Position numbers and translations under genes: made by a program
Notes under the pieces: generated by a model
The model's input: the letters and a program-made list of their open reading frames with translations, nothing else
The model's database searches: none
Told to the model about the DNA's origin: nothing
DNA from: Cladophialophora immunda
Taxonomy: Eukaryota; Ascomycota; Eurotiomycetes; Chaetothyriales; Herpotrichiellaceae
DNA: 64,000 nucleotides
NCBI RefSeq assembly: GCF_000835495.1
Contig: NW_015622547.1
Span: forward strand, 3,596,001-3,660,000
Reading direction: 5' to 3'
In this document: positions 8,279 through 18,793 of the stretch, one piece after another
Layout of the letters: every line of letters begins with the position of its first letter
Position numbering within the stretch: the stretch's first letter is position 1

Positions 8279-8667
8279 CTCGAACTTGCTTTAGTACGTA
8301 CGGAGAAGCACTGTTTGGTGAGAAAGGAAAACCAGCAACTTCATAACAACACGCGCGTCTCCTCCATTCCTTTTCACTCTCCGGCAATGAGGAGGTATCC
8401 CCTCGTATATCACATGTGGCCCTTCCGAATCACACGTCACTAATGACAGCGGAGAAGAACGACTTGCGGAGGCACGATAAACTTCGTGCCCCTCATGGAT
8501 ATTTTGGGGAATCCTTGCACATCAAGTCCAATGACGGCAGGTGGGCTTTCACTGATATCGAGCCATTGCAACACAGCTTGATAATGCCAACAATCCCTCG
8601 CGTCGGGCAAAGGGGTGCGTCAGCTGCCGCCTGTCCTTGATCCCCTCCCATCGCCAGTCTTCCCACG
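8279..8667. promoter_or_regulatory. Shared divergent promoter of lamB and lamA
   Basis: 389 bases separate the two start codons. Two HGATAR motifs, CGATAA at 8475-8480 and TGATAA at 8579-8584, are candidate AreA sites for nitrogen control, which is known for the Aspergillus lam genes. No AmdR site was identified by eye. Confidence 0.5.
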
Positions 8668-11600
8668 ATGGAGGCACTGAAGACACTGCTGGTCGCGAAT
8701 CGAGGAGAGATTGCGGTGCGCATATGCAAGACAGCCCGCAACCTTGGGCTGAAGACGATTTCGATTTACACGGGAGCAGACGCCGCGTCGGCTCACGTTG
8801 GAGCCGCAGACGAAGCTGTTTTGCTCTCCGGGCCGGATGCCAAGGGCTACATCGACACGCAGCAGATTATTGAAATCGCCAAATCCAAAGGAGCCGACGC
8901 CATCATCCCAGGCTATGGATTTCTATCCGAGAACACTGACTTCGCCAGGCATGTTGCCGAAGCCGGAATGGTCTTCGTCGGACCCAGTCCCAAGTGTATA
9001 GACGACTTCGGCATCAAGCATACGGCTCGCGAACTGGCTGCAAAAGCGGATGTCCCCATCGTCCCAGGAACGAAAGGCCTTGTCAAGTCTGAGGATGAAG
9101 CGGTCGAGGAAGCAAAGAAATTGGGATTCCCGGTAAGTTTGTCTCTTCGCGTGGTGCAATCTGTTGACACTCCCAGGTGATGCTCAAAGCCACGGCAGGT
9201 GGAGGTGGCATGGGTTTGTTAGCATGCAAGGATGAAAACGAGGTCCGCCAGTCGTTCAAGACCGTTCAATCTCGCGGCGAGACTCTGTTCAAGAACTCAG
9301 GCGTCTTCATGGAGAGATTCTACCCGTCTTCGCACCATATCGAGGTCCAGGTCTTTGGTAATGGACTCGGTGAAGCAATTCATTTTGGAGAACGCGAATG
9401 TTCAATTCAGCGGCGGCATCAGAAGGTGATTGAAGAGTGCCCTAGTCCATTTGTGGTGAAACACCCCGAATTGCGGGAGAAGCTAGGATCGGCGGCTGTC
9501 CGTCTGGCTGACTCGACCAACTATGGTTCTGCTGGGACGATTGAATTCCTTGTGGATGACGAGTCCGGTGCTTTCTTCTTTCTAGAGATGAACACGCGCT
9601 TGCAGGTCGAGCATGGCATCACTGAGATGTGCTATGGGATCGACCTGGTGGAGCTGATGCTGAAGCAAGCCGACGCAGAGCTTTCCGGGAAAGGCGGACT
9701 CGATGCTGAGTATCTTCGCAGTCTTCAACCCAAGGGTCCTTCAGGAGCAGCGATTGAGGTGCGGGTGTATGCGGAGAATCCGGCAAAGGACTTTGCACCA
9801 TCGCCGGGCACACTGCAACATGTTTCCTGGAAACAGGTCCAGGGCTCTCGGATTGATGGCTGGATCCACACAGGGACAAAGGTCACTTCATTCTACGACC
9901 CTTTACTGGCCAAAGTCATGGTCCATGCATCAGACCGTCCCGAAGCCCTGAGATTGATGGATGAAATGCTAGAAGGCTCCAAGATATTCGGACCACCGAC
10001 AAACATCGAGTTCTTGGAGGCTATCTTGAAAGACAACACATTCAAATCCGGCAACACGATGACAAAGTTCCTGGAGACATTCAATTTCCAACCTTCGGCA
10101 ATAGACGTCCTACAAGGAGGTGCGTACACGTTGATAGAAGACTGGCCAGGCCGTCCCACCATTGGAAGAGGTTTCTCGCATTCTGGCCCAATGGATCCTC
10201 TAGCATTCCGCATAGCTAATGCGCTCGTGGGCAACCCTCCGGGTAAGGAAGGCATTGAGATCACCTTGAGTGGGCCGGACCTCAAATTCCTTGGACCGGC
10301 CATTGTAGCCGTTTGCGGTGCTCCGATGGAGGTCAAGCTCGACGGCAAAGACGCGCCCATGTGGACACGCCTGAAAATCACCGCTGGTCAGCGACTCACG
10401 ATCGGCAAGGCGACGGGAGGGGGATGCAGATCGTACTTGGCAATATACGGAGGCCTGCCCAGTATTGCGACGTGGTTCGCCTCAAAAGCAACCGCCCCGA
10501 TGACTGCCGTCGGTGGCTATCAGGGAAGAGCCTTGGCAGCTGGTGATTTCTTGGTGATCACGGCGGACCTACCCGACATCAGCGGCGAGCTTGCACTGCC
10601 CAAGAATCTGATCCCGTCTTACCCAGAAGAGTGGGATCTTCTGGCCATGCCCGGCCCTTACGACGAGGGCTTCGTTACCAACGAGTCCATCGAAGAGTTC
10701 TACAACAGCACTTGGACGATTTCACACAATGCGGCTCGAGGAGGCATCCGACTGATCGGCCCGAAACCAAAATGGGCACGCCCTGATGGAGGAGAGGGCG
10801 GTGCTCATCCCTCAAATGTCATCGAATATGGCTATCCTATCGGCACCGTGAATTGGACGGGCGACGATCCCTGCCTCTTCCCCATCGACGCGCCCGACTT
10901 CGGTGGATTTGTGTCCGCTACGACCATCGTGAAGGCCGACTATTGGAGACTCGGGCAGATGAAGGCTGGCAACAAGCTGAGGTTCAAGAGGGTCTCCTAC
11001 CAGGATGCCATCGCGAAGCGCAAGGAAGTCGAGGACTTTTTAGGCACGATCCACGACTGCTGCCAAGGGAAAGGCAGCTTCGAGCACGTTTCACCGCTGA
11101 AGTACGAGGGCTTCCCGCCATCCGTCGAGAATAAAGGATGGGAGCCTGCAATCATCCACCAAATCCAGGAACATGGAAACCAGCCGCTCGTCTCGTATCG
11201 ACAGGGCGGTGACGACTTCATCCTGATCGACTATGGTTATGGCTCCTTCGATCTCAACTACCGATGCCGCGCAGTCGCACTCTATCGAAAGCTCAGGGAG
11301 AACACTGGCGAAATATCATTCTCCAACGGCGCGATGCATACTGGCATGGCTTGTGGGAATTCTCTAATGCTGTACTATGACTCCACAAAGGTTCCACGCC
11401 AGAAGATGCTGGACTACCTTCTCCAGCTTGAAAAGGAACTCGGCGATCTCAGTGAAGCCAAGTTCCCCAGCCGCAAGTACAAGCTTCCGATCACGTTCCA
11501 GAGTAAAAGGCAGAAGGAAAGCTTGCAGCGGTACATGGAGACGCAGAGACCCTATGCGTCATATCTGCCTGATCCAATGGAGTTTGTGGCGAAGAACAAT

Positions 11601-12541
11601 GCCTTCACGCTTCAGCAGGTAAGTTTCTGACCCATTGTAGTGCCCTGCGATTCTCTAACACATAACAGCTTCGGGACATATATACGAAATCCTCATTGAT
11701 GGTGGTGGCCGTTGGGTTCTTTGTAGCCCTTCCAATTGCTCTGCCAATCGATCCTCGGCAGCGTATCCAGTGCCCGAAGATGAATCCATCCCGCGTACAC
11801 ACCCCGGAAGGACAAGTCGGCTGGGGAGGGTCATGCATGGCGTTATACAACGTCGAGTCGCCGGGCGGCTACATGAATACGGGCCTTTCCATTCCCGGCG
11901 CTGACATTCTGGGCTTCAAGAAAGGCTACAGCCCCGAGAAGCCGTGGTTGTTTGAAGATTTCGACCAGATCACCTTCTACGAAGTGACCGAGGACGAGTA
12001 CGAAGGGATGATGGCCACGTTCCGCAGTGGCCGGTACGAGTATGAATACGAGGACACCGAATTTGACATGAAAGAGCACAACCAGCTCCTGAGGGAGACA
12101 AAGGACGAGGTGGCGCAAATCCGGGCCAAACAGCGAGAGGCGCAGGCCGAAATGGACAAGCTGGAGAAGGAACTTTTGGAGAAATGGAGTCAAGAGAAAG
12201 AAGCCGGCAAGATCAGCATGGATACAGTGGAGGAGTTGCTGCACGGTATGTCTCGCTCTACCTCCCAGAGGAATCCATAAGACTGACGTATCGAAGATCC
12301 GGACATTATACCGGTCGAGGCTCCGTTGAACGCCAACGTGTGGAAAGTCGAGGTCAAGGAAGGCGACAGTGTCAAGCTGGAGCAAGTGGTCTCGATCCTG
12401 GAGGCAATGAAGCTCGAAATCCCCGTCAAGGCAGAACAGAGCATGGAAGGGGCAACGGTGGAGAAGTTGCTGGTCAAACCAAACGACGTAGTCCAGGCTG
12501 GAAAGCCACTGATGCTTCTTCGAAGGGCTACCAAGGGATGA
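8668..12541 (+). CDS. lamA: Biotin carboxylase-PxpC-PxpB-BCCP fusion (urea-carboxylase-like, lactam utilisation)
   Basis: Exons 8668-9132, 9177-11618, 11669-12245 and 12297-12541 with three short GT-AG introns, 1242 residues. Domains in order: biotin carboxylase (about 1-450) starting LLVANRGEIAVRI with the ATP loop GGGGMGL; PxpC/KipA-like domain (about 460-780) with LIEDWPGRPTIG and SGPMDP; PxpB/KipI-like domain (about 810-1040) with SFDLNYRCRAVALYRKL; a linker with a coiled-coil-prone acidic segment; and a C-terminal biotin carrier domain (about 1165-1242) with the biotinylated lysine in ILEAMKLE. This is the carboxylase half of Dur1,2 without the allophanate hydrolase, so it should not by itself degrade urea to ammonia. 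Next to lamB it completes a PxpA+PxpB+PxpC set plus biotin machinery, which fits ATP- and biotin-dependent ring opening of a lactam such as 2-pyrrolidinone. That substrate is inferred from A. nidulans. Confidence 0.9.
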
Positions 12542-15070
12542 CGATCCGAGCCTGTCTGTGACGGTGCCTAATGCAGAGGGAGAGGATGGGTTGTTGTTTC
12601 CAAGCCAGCGGTGTCATCTGCGAGACTGAGGGAATAATTATGTGCTTTAAACCTGACGGTGATCCCGGTCCACTGAGGGCAAAGGAGTGCCCAACAGTCT
12701 GCGGCATGTCGGGGCAGTGTCTATGCCCGCACTTGTAGCGACCGCGGCAGTGCATATTTACCTCCTGCTTGGCCGGTGAACGCTCTGCCTGACTATATTA
12801 GCGATGGGCCATGTTTTGGACACCTTTGAGGTCCGCCGGGCAATGCGCGCCTACAAGTATAATAGTCTGACCGTACATATGCAAGTGATGCCCAAACTCG
12901 AAGGCGGGATATCTTTCTCCCCAGAATACACGGGAAAGGGTCACCACCATCAAATATGCGGCCAGTAATTGAATACTTTCTTTGCGTCGTGGCAACGCCA
13001 CTGTTGAGCGAGTTCCCGCTTCACATTCTCGAGCTGGTCGATCAAAAGGACGGAATCACACCCACCCACGAAAGCATCTCGTACCAGAAGGACTCCGAGC
13101 ATGGCGCCAGGCACTCGTCGGACTTCAACTCAGCACCGCATTGCACCAATGACAACAATGACCTCACTGGTGCGGACGCAAGCGGGCAGAGAAACGGGGC
13201 TTATCGAATCTTGTTGGCCATCGTTGCGGTTCCTCATCTTTACATGCTGTGGCGGGTCATTCCATTCACCTGCAAGATGCAGATCAGCAGGCATGAATCT
13301 TTGCTGTTCTAATGCTTTTACTGGATTTCGACTCTGGCCACAGCTGCTCGCCTCATGTACGGTCTCACTGCCTGCGCAAGGTTCTACGTCTATGTCGTTC
13401 GTCCTTGCTGGCTCCCCACAGGGACACGCCGCTCAGAGTACAAGTGTTCCATACATGCGGGGCGGGTTTGTCCTCGATGGTTTCGGTGTTGGGTATTGTT
13501 GTTGTCGGTTTCTTGGTTAAGATCTTGGTGTATGATAACCTGGTGAAACTGGCGGCCATCGTCCTTCATACTCAAGAGTGGAGTTCATTGGTGAATCTGC
13601 GCCCAGCGTGTGTATGACAGTTGGCATTCAGGTGGGTTGAGCGCGGAAACCCTGACTGTATCACACCAATGGAAACCGGGCGATCTTGGTATAGATGTCT
13701 TAGGCAGACTTAGGGGCACTTATGAAGAGGGATAGGTGGAACGTGGCGCTGAGCGAGGCAGCCAAAAAGACGTGGACCAAGGCCCGACAGTGTACCTACA
13801 TCTTACAACTGAAGTAGCTCGAAGCCCGTAGATCCAAGGCAAAGGGACACAGTAGGCGAGTCTTCGGGCCTAGCGAGGCTGACGCAGCTGGCTGGTTATG
13901 GCTGGTAGGCTGTGGGAACGATTCTGCCATTTTCCTTGTGATTGGCACATACAGGCTCGATTTCAGATACATGATGCACGGAATACGGTCCTCGATCAAC
14001 TGTAAAAAGTACAGTGCATATCGTAAGGGGCAGTGCCCTGTGCTATTGCGGGCGTCCAGGCAGGCGTCCAGGCACCGAATCGAGTAGCTTGTGCACAACT
14101 ACGCCGTCCATATCACGGGAGATTCAGGTTCAGCCTTTTTCACCTGCCACCTCCGACGGCGTAATAACACGGGCCAAGTCAACAGCCGTTCCCCTTCAAA
14201 GACCTCGACCAGAGGGCTTCTTACCTGCCTTCTTGCCTGTGACGACCTCGCTCAGCCTTGGGCCGACCAGCATTTCGAGGATACCCAGCGCATTCGATTG
14301 AGGCTGTATTTATCAGCACCTGGTAGCCCTCCCCAAAACCGCCACTGTGAGATGCATCCCTCCGCATAGTGGCTGAGCCTGAGCTGGATTCAAAAGTTGC
14401 AAACAGCCTTGCAGTCTCGCCTGGGGCCAAGGGTCGGCCCGTCGCCCGCGTGAACGGAGTCCTGCGTTAAGGGCGCAGCGGCATCCCTTCTGACTGACTT
14501 CTGGCTGGTGTGACGGACCAACCAAGGACTGTGGCTCTGGTTCTGGGTTTGGGGCCAGTGTGCGGGCGGCTACCGATAGGACGTAGTACATGGCATATAT
14601 GCCATCGCTCAAGCCCAATCCGGCGCCTCCTGTGCGACATTTTAGGCGCGTGGGCCACCCTCTCTCGCCTGGTACTTGTATCTGTGACCGTACAATGGAA
14701 TTTGCAGTCTCCAGTGCAATGGCAGATAACGCCGACGGCCATCACGAGCCAGTAAGCGCCAACACATGCATGACCATTCGCACGGCGTAAGGGAAAAGGT
14801 CGTCCATCCAATGACCTTGGTGGCATACAGCACCTAGTCGCGTGATAAGGAAGCGGCTGAATTCAGTCTTTGGAGAAGTCCATTGGACTTTCCGGGGTCT
14901 GGAACGAGTCAAACCACAGTCGACGAGGATGAGGCTCCCGAGAAGTGTGCCACGTGCAGCCGTAGGAGCTTCCCCCTCATTTTATAAGGGCGCGTGCGAC
15001 CGTCCACGCCTTCGATTGAGCCTAACGTTCGAAGATCAGTTTCGGTCTCGTCGCCAACCGACGCCCGACC
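12542..15070. other. Gene-poor intergenic region
   Basis: About 2.5 kb in which I cannot support a gene. Several overlapping plus-strand frames at 12956-13617 lack start context, splice support and recognisable protein segments. Confidence 0.45.
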
Positions 15071-15380
15071 ATGGCTAGTCACCAATCCAGATGGCGCTGG
15101 AATGACATTCCAGACTATGAAAGAAGCCTCACCAAAGAAATCCTCGAGAAACGGTTGCGAGAGATGTTTGGGAACTACAAGTTTTTGGTCGAGGTGACTT
15201 GCGAGTCTCAACGGAAAGATATGACCCCTGGAGCTGACGGAACCAGCGCAAAGCATCGACATGGACATTCTGGGTGCCTGATGATCTCACCGTGGTGAGT
15301 AGAGAGTTATCCCCAGCCCTGCCATGTTCTCAGCCGAGTCACAGGAAGAGAAGATACGGCTGCAAAAGCCACACGCTTGA
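15071..15380 (+). CDS. Small conserved-type fungal protein of 68 residues (three exons)
   Basis: Exons 15071-15193, 15247-15294 and 15345-15380, with GT-AG introns of 53 and 50 bases, all in phase 0. The protein begins MASHQSRWRWNDIPDYERSL, continues with a basic helix (EILEKRLREMFGNYKF), then STWTFWVPDDLTVEEKIRLQ and a short end. The pattern RWxWxDIPxY ... WxFWVPxxLTxEE resembles a widespread family of tiny uncharacterised fungal proteins, though I cannot name it. Three exons that all fit in frame, with good splice sites, are unlikely by chance. No signal peptide or TM segment. It precedes the CorA-like gene by about 360 bases on the same strand; a functional link is not evident. Confidence 0.7.
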
Positions 15381-15738
15381 CAAGCAATCAATTTTGTCAC
15401 AGCGTCTCGTATACTTGTCCCCAAGCAAGGAACCAGGATGAGAAGGCGCCGAGAAATAATATTAGGACCCAATCGCAGTCTGCGTCCGCACGGTTGCTCA
15501 ATTCCCTTCCCACCCTCTTTCCCTTGCACAACAAGGCAGACTTCGTGGTGGGGGGCGCAGACTCTCCCCCAGTGGTCAAGTGGCTTAGAAAGTCAGGATA
15601 CACCACAAACATGCTCCCTGGATGGCAAAGGAGGCTGTGTCGAACTTATATATTCATCCCGTAACAACTTCTGTCAATTGCTATATTCTATCTCTTACAC
15701 TGATGCCGCGACCAATTGGTTTCTCAGGGTCAAAGGCT
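15381..15738. other. Intergenic region before the CorA-like gene
   Basis: No separate gene is seen. The frame of the CorA-like gene is open from 15622, so translation could start earlier than 15739. Confidence 0.45.
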
Positions 15739-17544
15739 ATGTCGCTCGTTGATTTTCAGGAGTCGTGCGGCAGGGCACAGGAATACCCCCTCAACCTCCT
15801 AGATCCTGGGCCTCTTTACCCATCAGTCCAACGAGAATACCGTCAATCATTGGCCAGAAGGGCTCCTCAACTGTTTTGTGCAGATGGTGAAGCTGCCGTT
15901 GAGCTCTTCTATTATGATGACGCGCACGAGACCTTCGAAAGCGACGTCTCACATTCAGTCGACCAGCTGAGGCAACAACTGCCCAGCTCGTCTGGTCACG
16001 TCCGCCAAGATAGGCAATGTATGTTTGTCTTCGTTGGCGCTCGCAACTCTCGTGATGTATTGTACATCAGTCAGGATATGATGAAATGGATACTTTCATT
16101 CTTCCAAGTGCTACCCATCTTCCTGGAGTTTTTATTGGCGTTTGGTCAACAGCTGTATGCGGTAGACTCTCAATTCAGTGGCTTCAGGGAGGAAAAGCGG
16201 CTCGAGGCAGGCTGGCAGCGAGACCCCATCCCCGAGCTCGGCCGTTCCGGACAAGATTTTCGCATCTTCTACAACCTGAAATCGTTCGAGCGCAAGGACG
16301 GTTTACAATGGCCCTGGTCGAATCGGCAGACCGTCATCTTCCATTCATTCGACGTGCAGAATGGACATGCGTCATGGATCGTTCTCAAGGCAAATGGCGT
16401 TATACGCGAAAGGCTTAAAGAGGTGTCGACAACTCTGCTATCCCAGAACCCCGACATATATCTCAGCGTCGCCAAGAAATTCGCCAATTCGCTTGCTTGC
16501 CACTTTGTGATTGTCGAATGGTGTGGGGAGAACTGGAGGTGGTATATCAATTACATTGAAGAACAGCTCCATACACTCAAACGTCGCGCCTTGGTGGACA
16601 GAGTCCCGCCTGTAGCCACTCCCGCAAGCTCTTCAGAAACTGGTGCAGCAAGCGGCGAAGGGAACATGTCAGGCCCAAAGCGGACTTGGACGGCATTGCA
16701 CGCCGCTCGCACTCGTACTGCTACCACCACCTCCCATACAGCGACCGGCACGAATCTTCCTCTCCCTGCGCGTCCTCTGCCACCTAGCGTTGCCATCGAT
16801 ATCCCGGAAGAACCGCAAGATCCTCCAAATCTTCCGCCTGAGTACGATCCCAAATATCAGAACTCAAGAGTGGATGAAGACCAGAAGGGGTATAGGATCG
16901 AAGAACTGCAAGAGGCGCAGGCTCTGGAAAGCCAGGTTAATGAAGCGGCATTGGTGCTCAAGAGCGACCTCGCTGTCCTCACTCAGATTGAAGATTTCTA
17001 CCACCGGCTTGCCACGTCTCCAGACCTGGACCGTCTAGACAATGCAGTGTGTAAGAGCATGCGAGCGTCTGTAAGCCACTTTTTGCAGCGTGTCCGCTCC
17101 ACGCGGAACGATCTTGAGATGCACCACAACAGGATCGACGCGATTTCCAGGCTGATTGCCGACTGCAAAAATCTCCTCTACGGGATGGTTGAATATCAAA
17201 GCATGCAGGCAAATAAGGCGTTTGCTCTGGAGGCACGCGCTTCAGCCAAACGCATGGAAGAGTTGACCGAACAAATGCAGGATCTGACCTTCAAAACCAC
17301 GCTCGAGACTGTGTTGATGAGGATCATCACGGTAGTAACCGTGTTTTTCCTGCCCGCAACCTTTGTCTCAACCCTCATGTCGACGGATATCGTCCATTTC
17401 ACCCCACAAGACTTCAAGATCACGTCCGGCAGCACTTCGCTGGGGGCCGTCAAGCTCTTTCTGTGCCTGACCCTCTCCTTGATGGCCGCCACTTTTGGAT
17501 CTGGCTTTGCACTCTATTGGGGAGCCGTCCGTTACGGCACATAA
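15739..17544 (+). CDS. CorA-like membrane protein with two C-terminal TM helices
   Basis: Single exon, 601 residues from ATG 15739 (MSLVDFQESCGRAQEYPLNL), a start that fits the family better than the upstream ATG at 15622. Residues 1-280 form a large soluble domain with a CMFVFVGARNSRDVLYIS segment and a following DSQFSGFREEKR region typical of fungal CorA-like proteins. A Ser/Thr/Pro-rich insert follows at about 300-380, then a long helical region (about 400-530), and finally two TM helices (about 535-556 and 572-592). This is the CorA topology, with the N-terminal domain on the cytosolic side. The usual GMN motif after TM1 is not present; the loop reads MSTDIV instead. Ion transport is therefore uncertain, and many fungal paralogues of this type have unknown roles. 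Confidence 0.78.
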   Translation: MSLVDFQESCGRAQEYPLNLLDPGPLYPSVQREYRQSLARRAPQLFCADGEAAVELFYYDDAHETFESDVSHSVDQLRQQLPSSSGHVRQDRQCMFVFVGARNSRDVLYISQDMMKWILSFFQVLPIFLEFLLAFGQQLYAVDSQFSGFREEKRLEAGWQRDPIPELGRSGQDFRIFYNLKSFERKDGLQWPWSNRQTVIFHSFDVQNGHASWIVLKANGVIRERLKEVSTTLLSQNPDIYLSVAKKFANSLACHFVIVEWCGENWRWYINYIEEQLHTLKRRALVDRVPPVATPASSSETGAASGEGNMSGPKRTWTALHAARTRTATTTSHTATGTNLPLPARPLPPSVAIDIPEEPQDPPNLPPEYDPKYQNSRVDEDQKGYRIEELQEAQALESQVNEAALVLKSDLAVLTQIEDFYHRLATSPDLDRLDNAVCKSMRASVSHFLQRVRSTRNDLEMHHNRIDAISRLIADCKNLLYGMVEYQSMQANKAFALEARASAKRMEELTEQMQDLTFKTTLETVLMRIITVVTVFFLPATFVSTLMSTDIVHFTPQDFKITSGSTSLGAVKLFLCLTLSLMAATFGSGFALYWGAVRYGT

Positions 17545-18793
17545 TCCTTTATGCGCGAATCGGCCCCGGAACGTGGCGATATGGTCCTCATCATTGACAT
17601 CTACCTTAGAGCTTTTTCGTCTGCATGATTGTTGTATTTTACTCGGAGGATATGTGAGCGTATTGTCGTTGTGCACTTCCTGTTTGACTTGATGCCTTTT
17701 GCTTTCCGAGGCCTGTTTACGACTTTCTACGATATGACCTGCCCTTTGGGCACCCCAAAATGTCTGATTAGGATGTCAACATCGACCCCAATAGATTGCT
17801 GGAGGTGATCAGGTGTTCTATTACTGCAGTGGGATCTGCTGGACTTGTGCAATTTCGAGGTTTTGCTTTTGAGAGCTATGGTCGCGACTCGCGAGGCTGA
17901 TATGTAACACAGAGCATTATCCGTCGTTGATTTCCTTGATATCCTTCCCGCCTTGGGCTAAAACCATCCAATTGGGGGGTTTCTTGCTAATTCGATTCCA
18001 TGCTGCATGTTCATCTTGACTTTGATAAAGTTGCGGTCGGCGCGGTTGACTACGCGAAGCCCGTGCGCCGGGGAATTTAGCTGGGGGCGAGACGGGTTAA
18101 GGGCTCACGGGCCTCAGTGGGGGGTTGCCCTACAAGCATTTCCCGATGTACCGCATCTAACTCGCTAACTAGTCAAAAACTCTAGGTGTTTAGGGTTGTC
18201 TGGGGTTCGCGACGCCAGGCAAGTGTCAGGCAAGGAGCTGCAGTGTTGTAAGTTGTGTTGATGACTTCATCCTCAGCTCTCGCCCGCAACAGGTACGCCT
18301 TGCGCAGTGCCATCGCGGACTTGAGCTGCAGTGACCACCGAAGATCGAGTGTTGTTGGCATCTGCAAGGCGGGAAATGGGCAGGAAGACGTGATTCTGCC
18401 TTCGCTGTTGGCCATGGTCGACGCCTGAAGATTCCCATCCCTGGGGGGTCGCAGTCATGGCAGTGCTGCAAAAACGCCCAACCGGGCGAACAGGGCCATG
18501 AACGGTACCCCGCCTTGTTCCTAAGGCAAAGCTTGATCGAGGGGTTGCCGGCGTCAGGCTGGTTGGCAGACCTGCTCTGCGTTAACCGAGACTGGCCCAG
18601 TCACTGTCGCGCCGCATGCGCAGCTTAAGCCCATGAGGCTGTCGCCGAACCTCGAAGATGCCTCCTTCACTCTCCTTCTCGAATCTCTGCTTGGGTCATC
18701 GAAAGATCTGCGCGACCCAGCGCAGCAGCCTTTCAGAATCACTTTCTATGCCCTCCTGTCACCGTTCAGCAGTCACGCAATCCATCGGATGCG
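17545..18793. other. Intergenic region
   Basis: About 1.2 kb with no supported gene on either strand; presumably the 3' flank of the CorA-like gene and the promoter of the kinase gene. Confidence 0.5.

Noticed and set aside
12956..13617. Several overlapping plus-strand open frames suggesting a protein gene
   Set aside because: No recognisable segments, no convincing start or splice sites, and three overlapping frames of similar quality.
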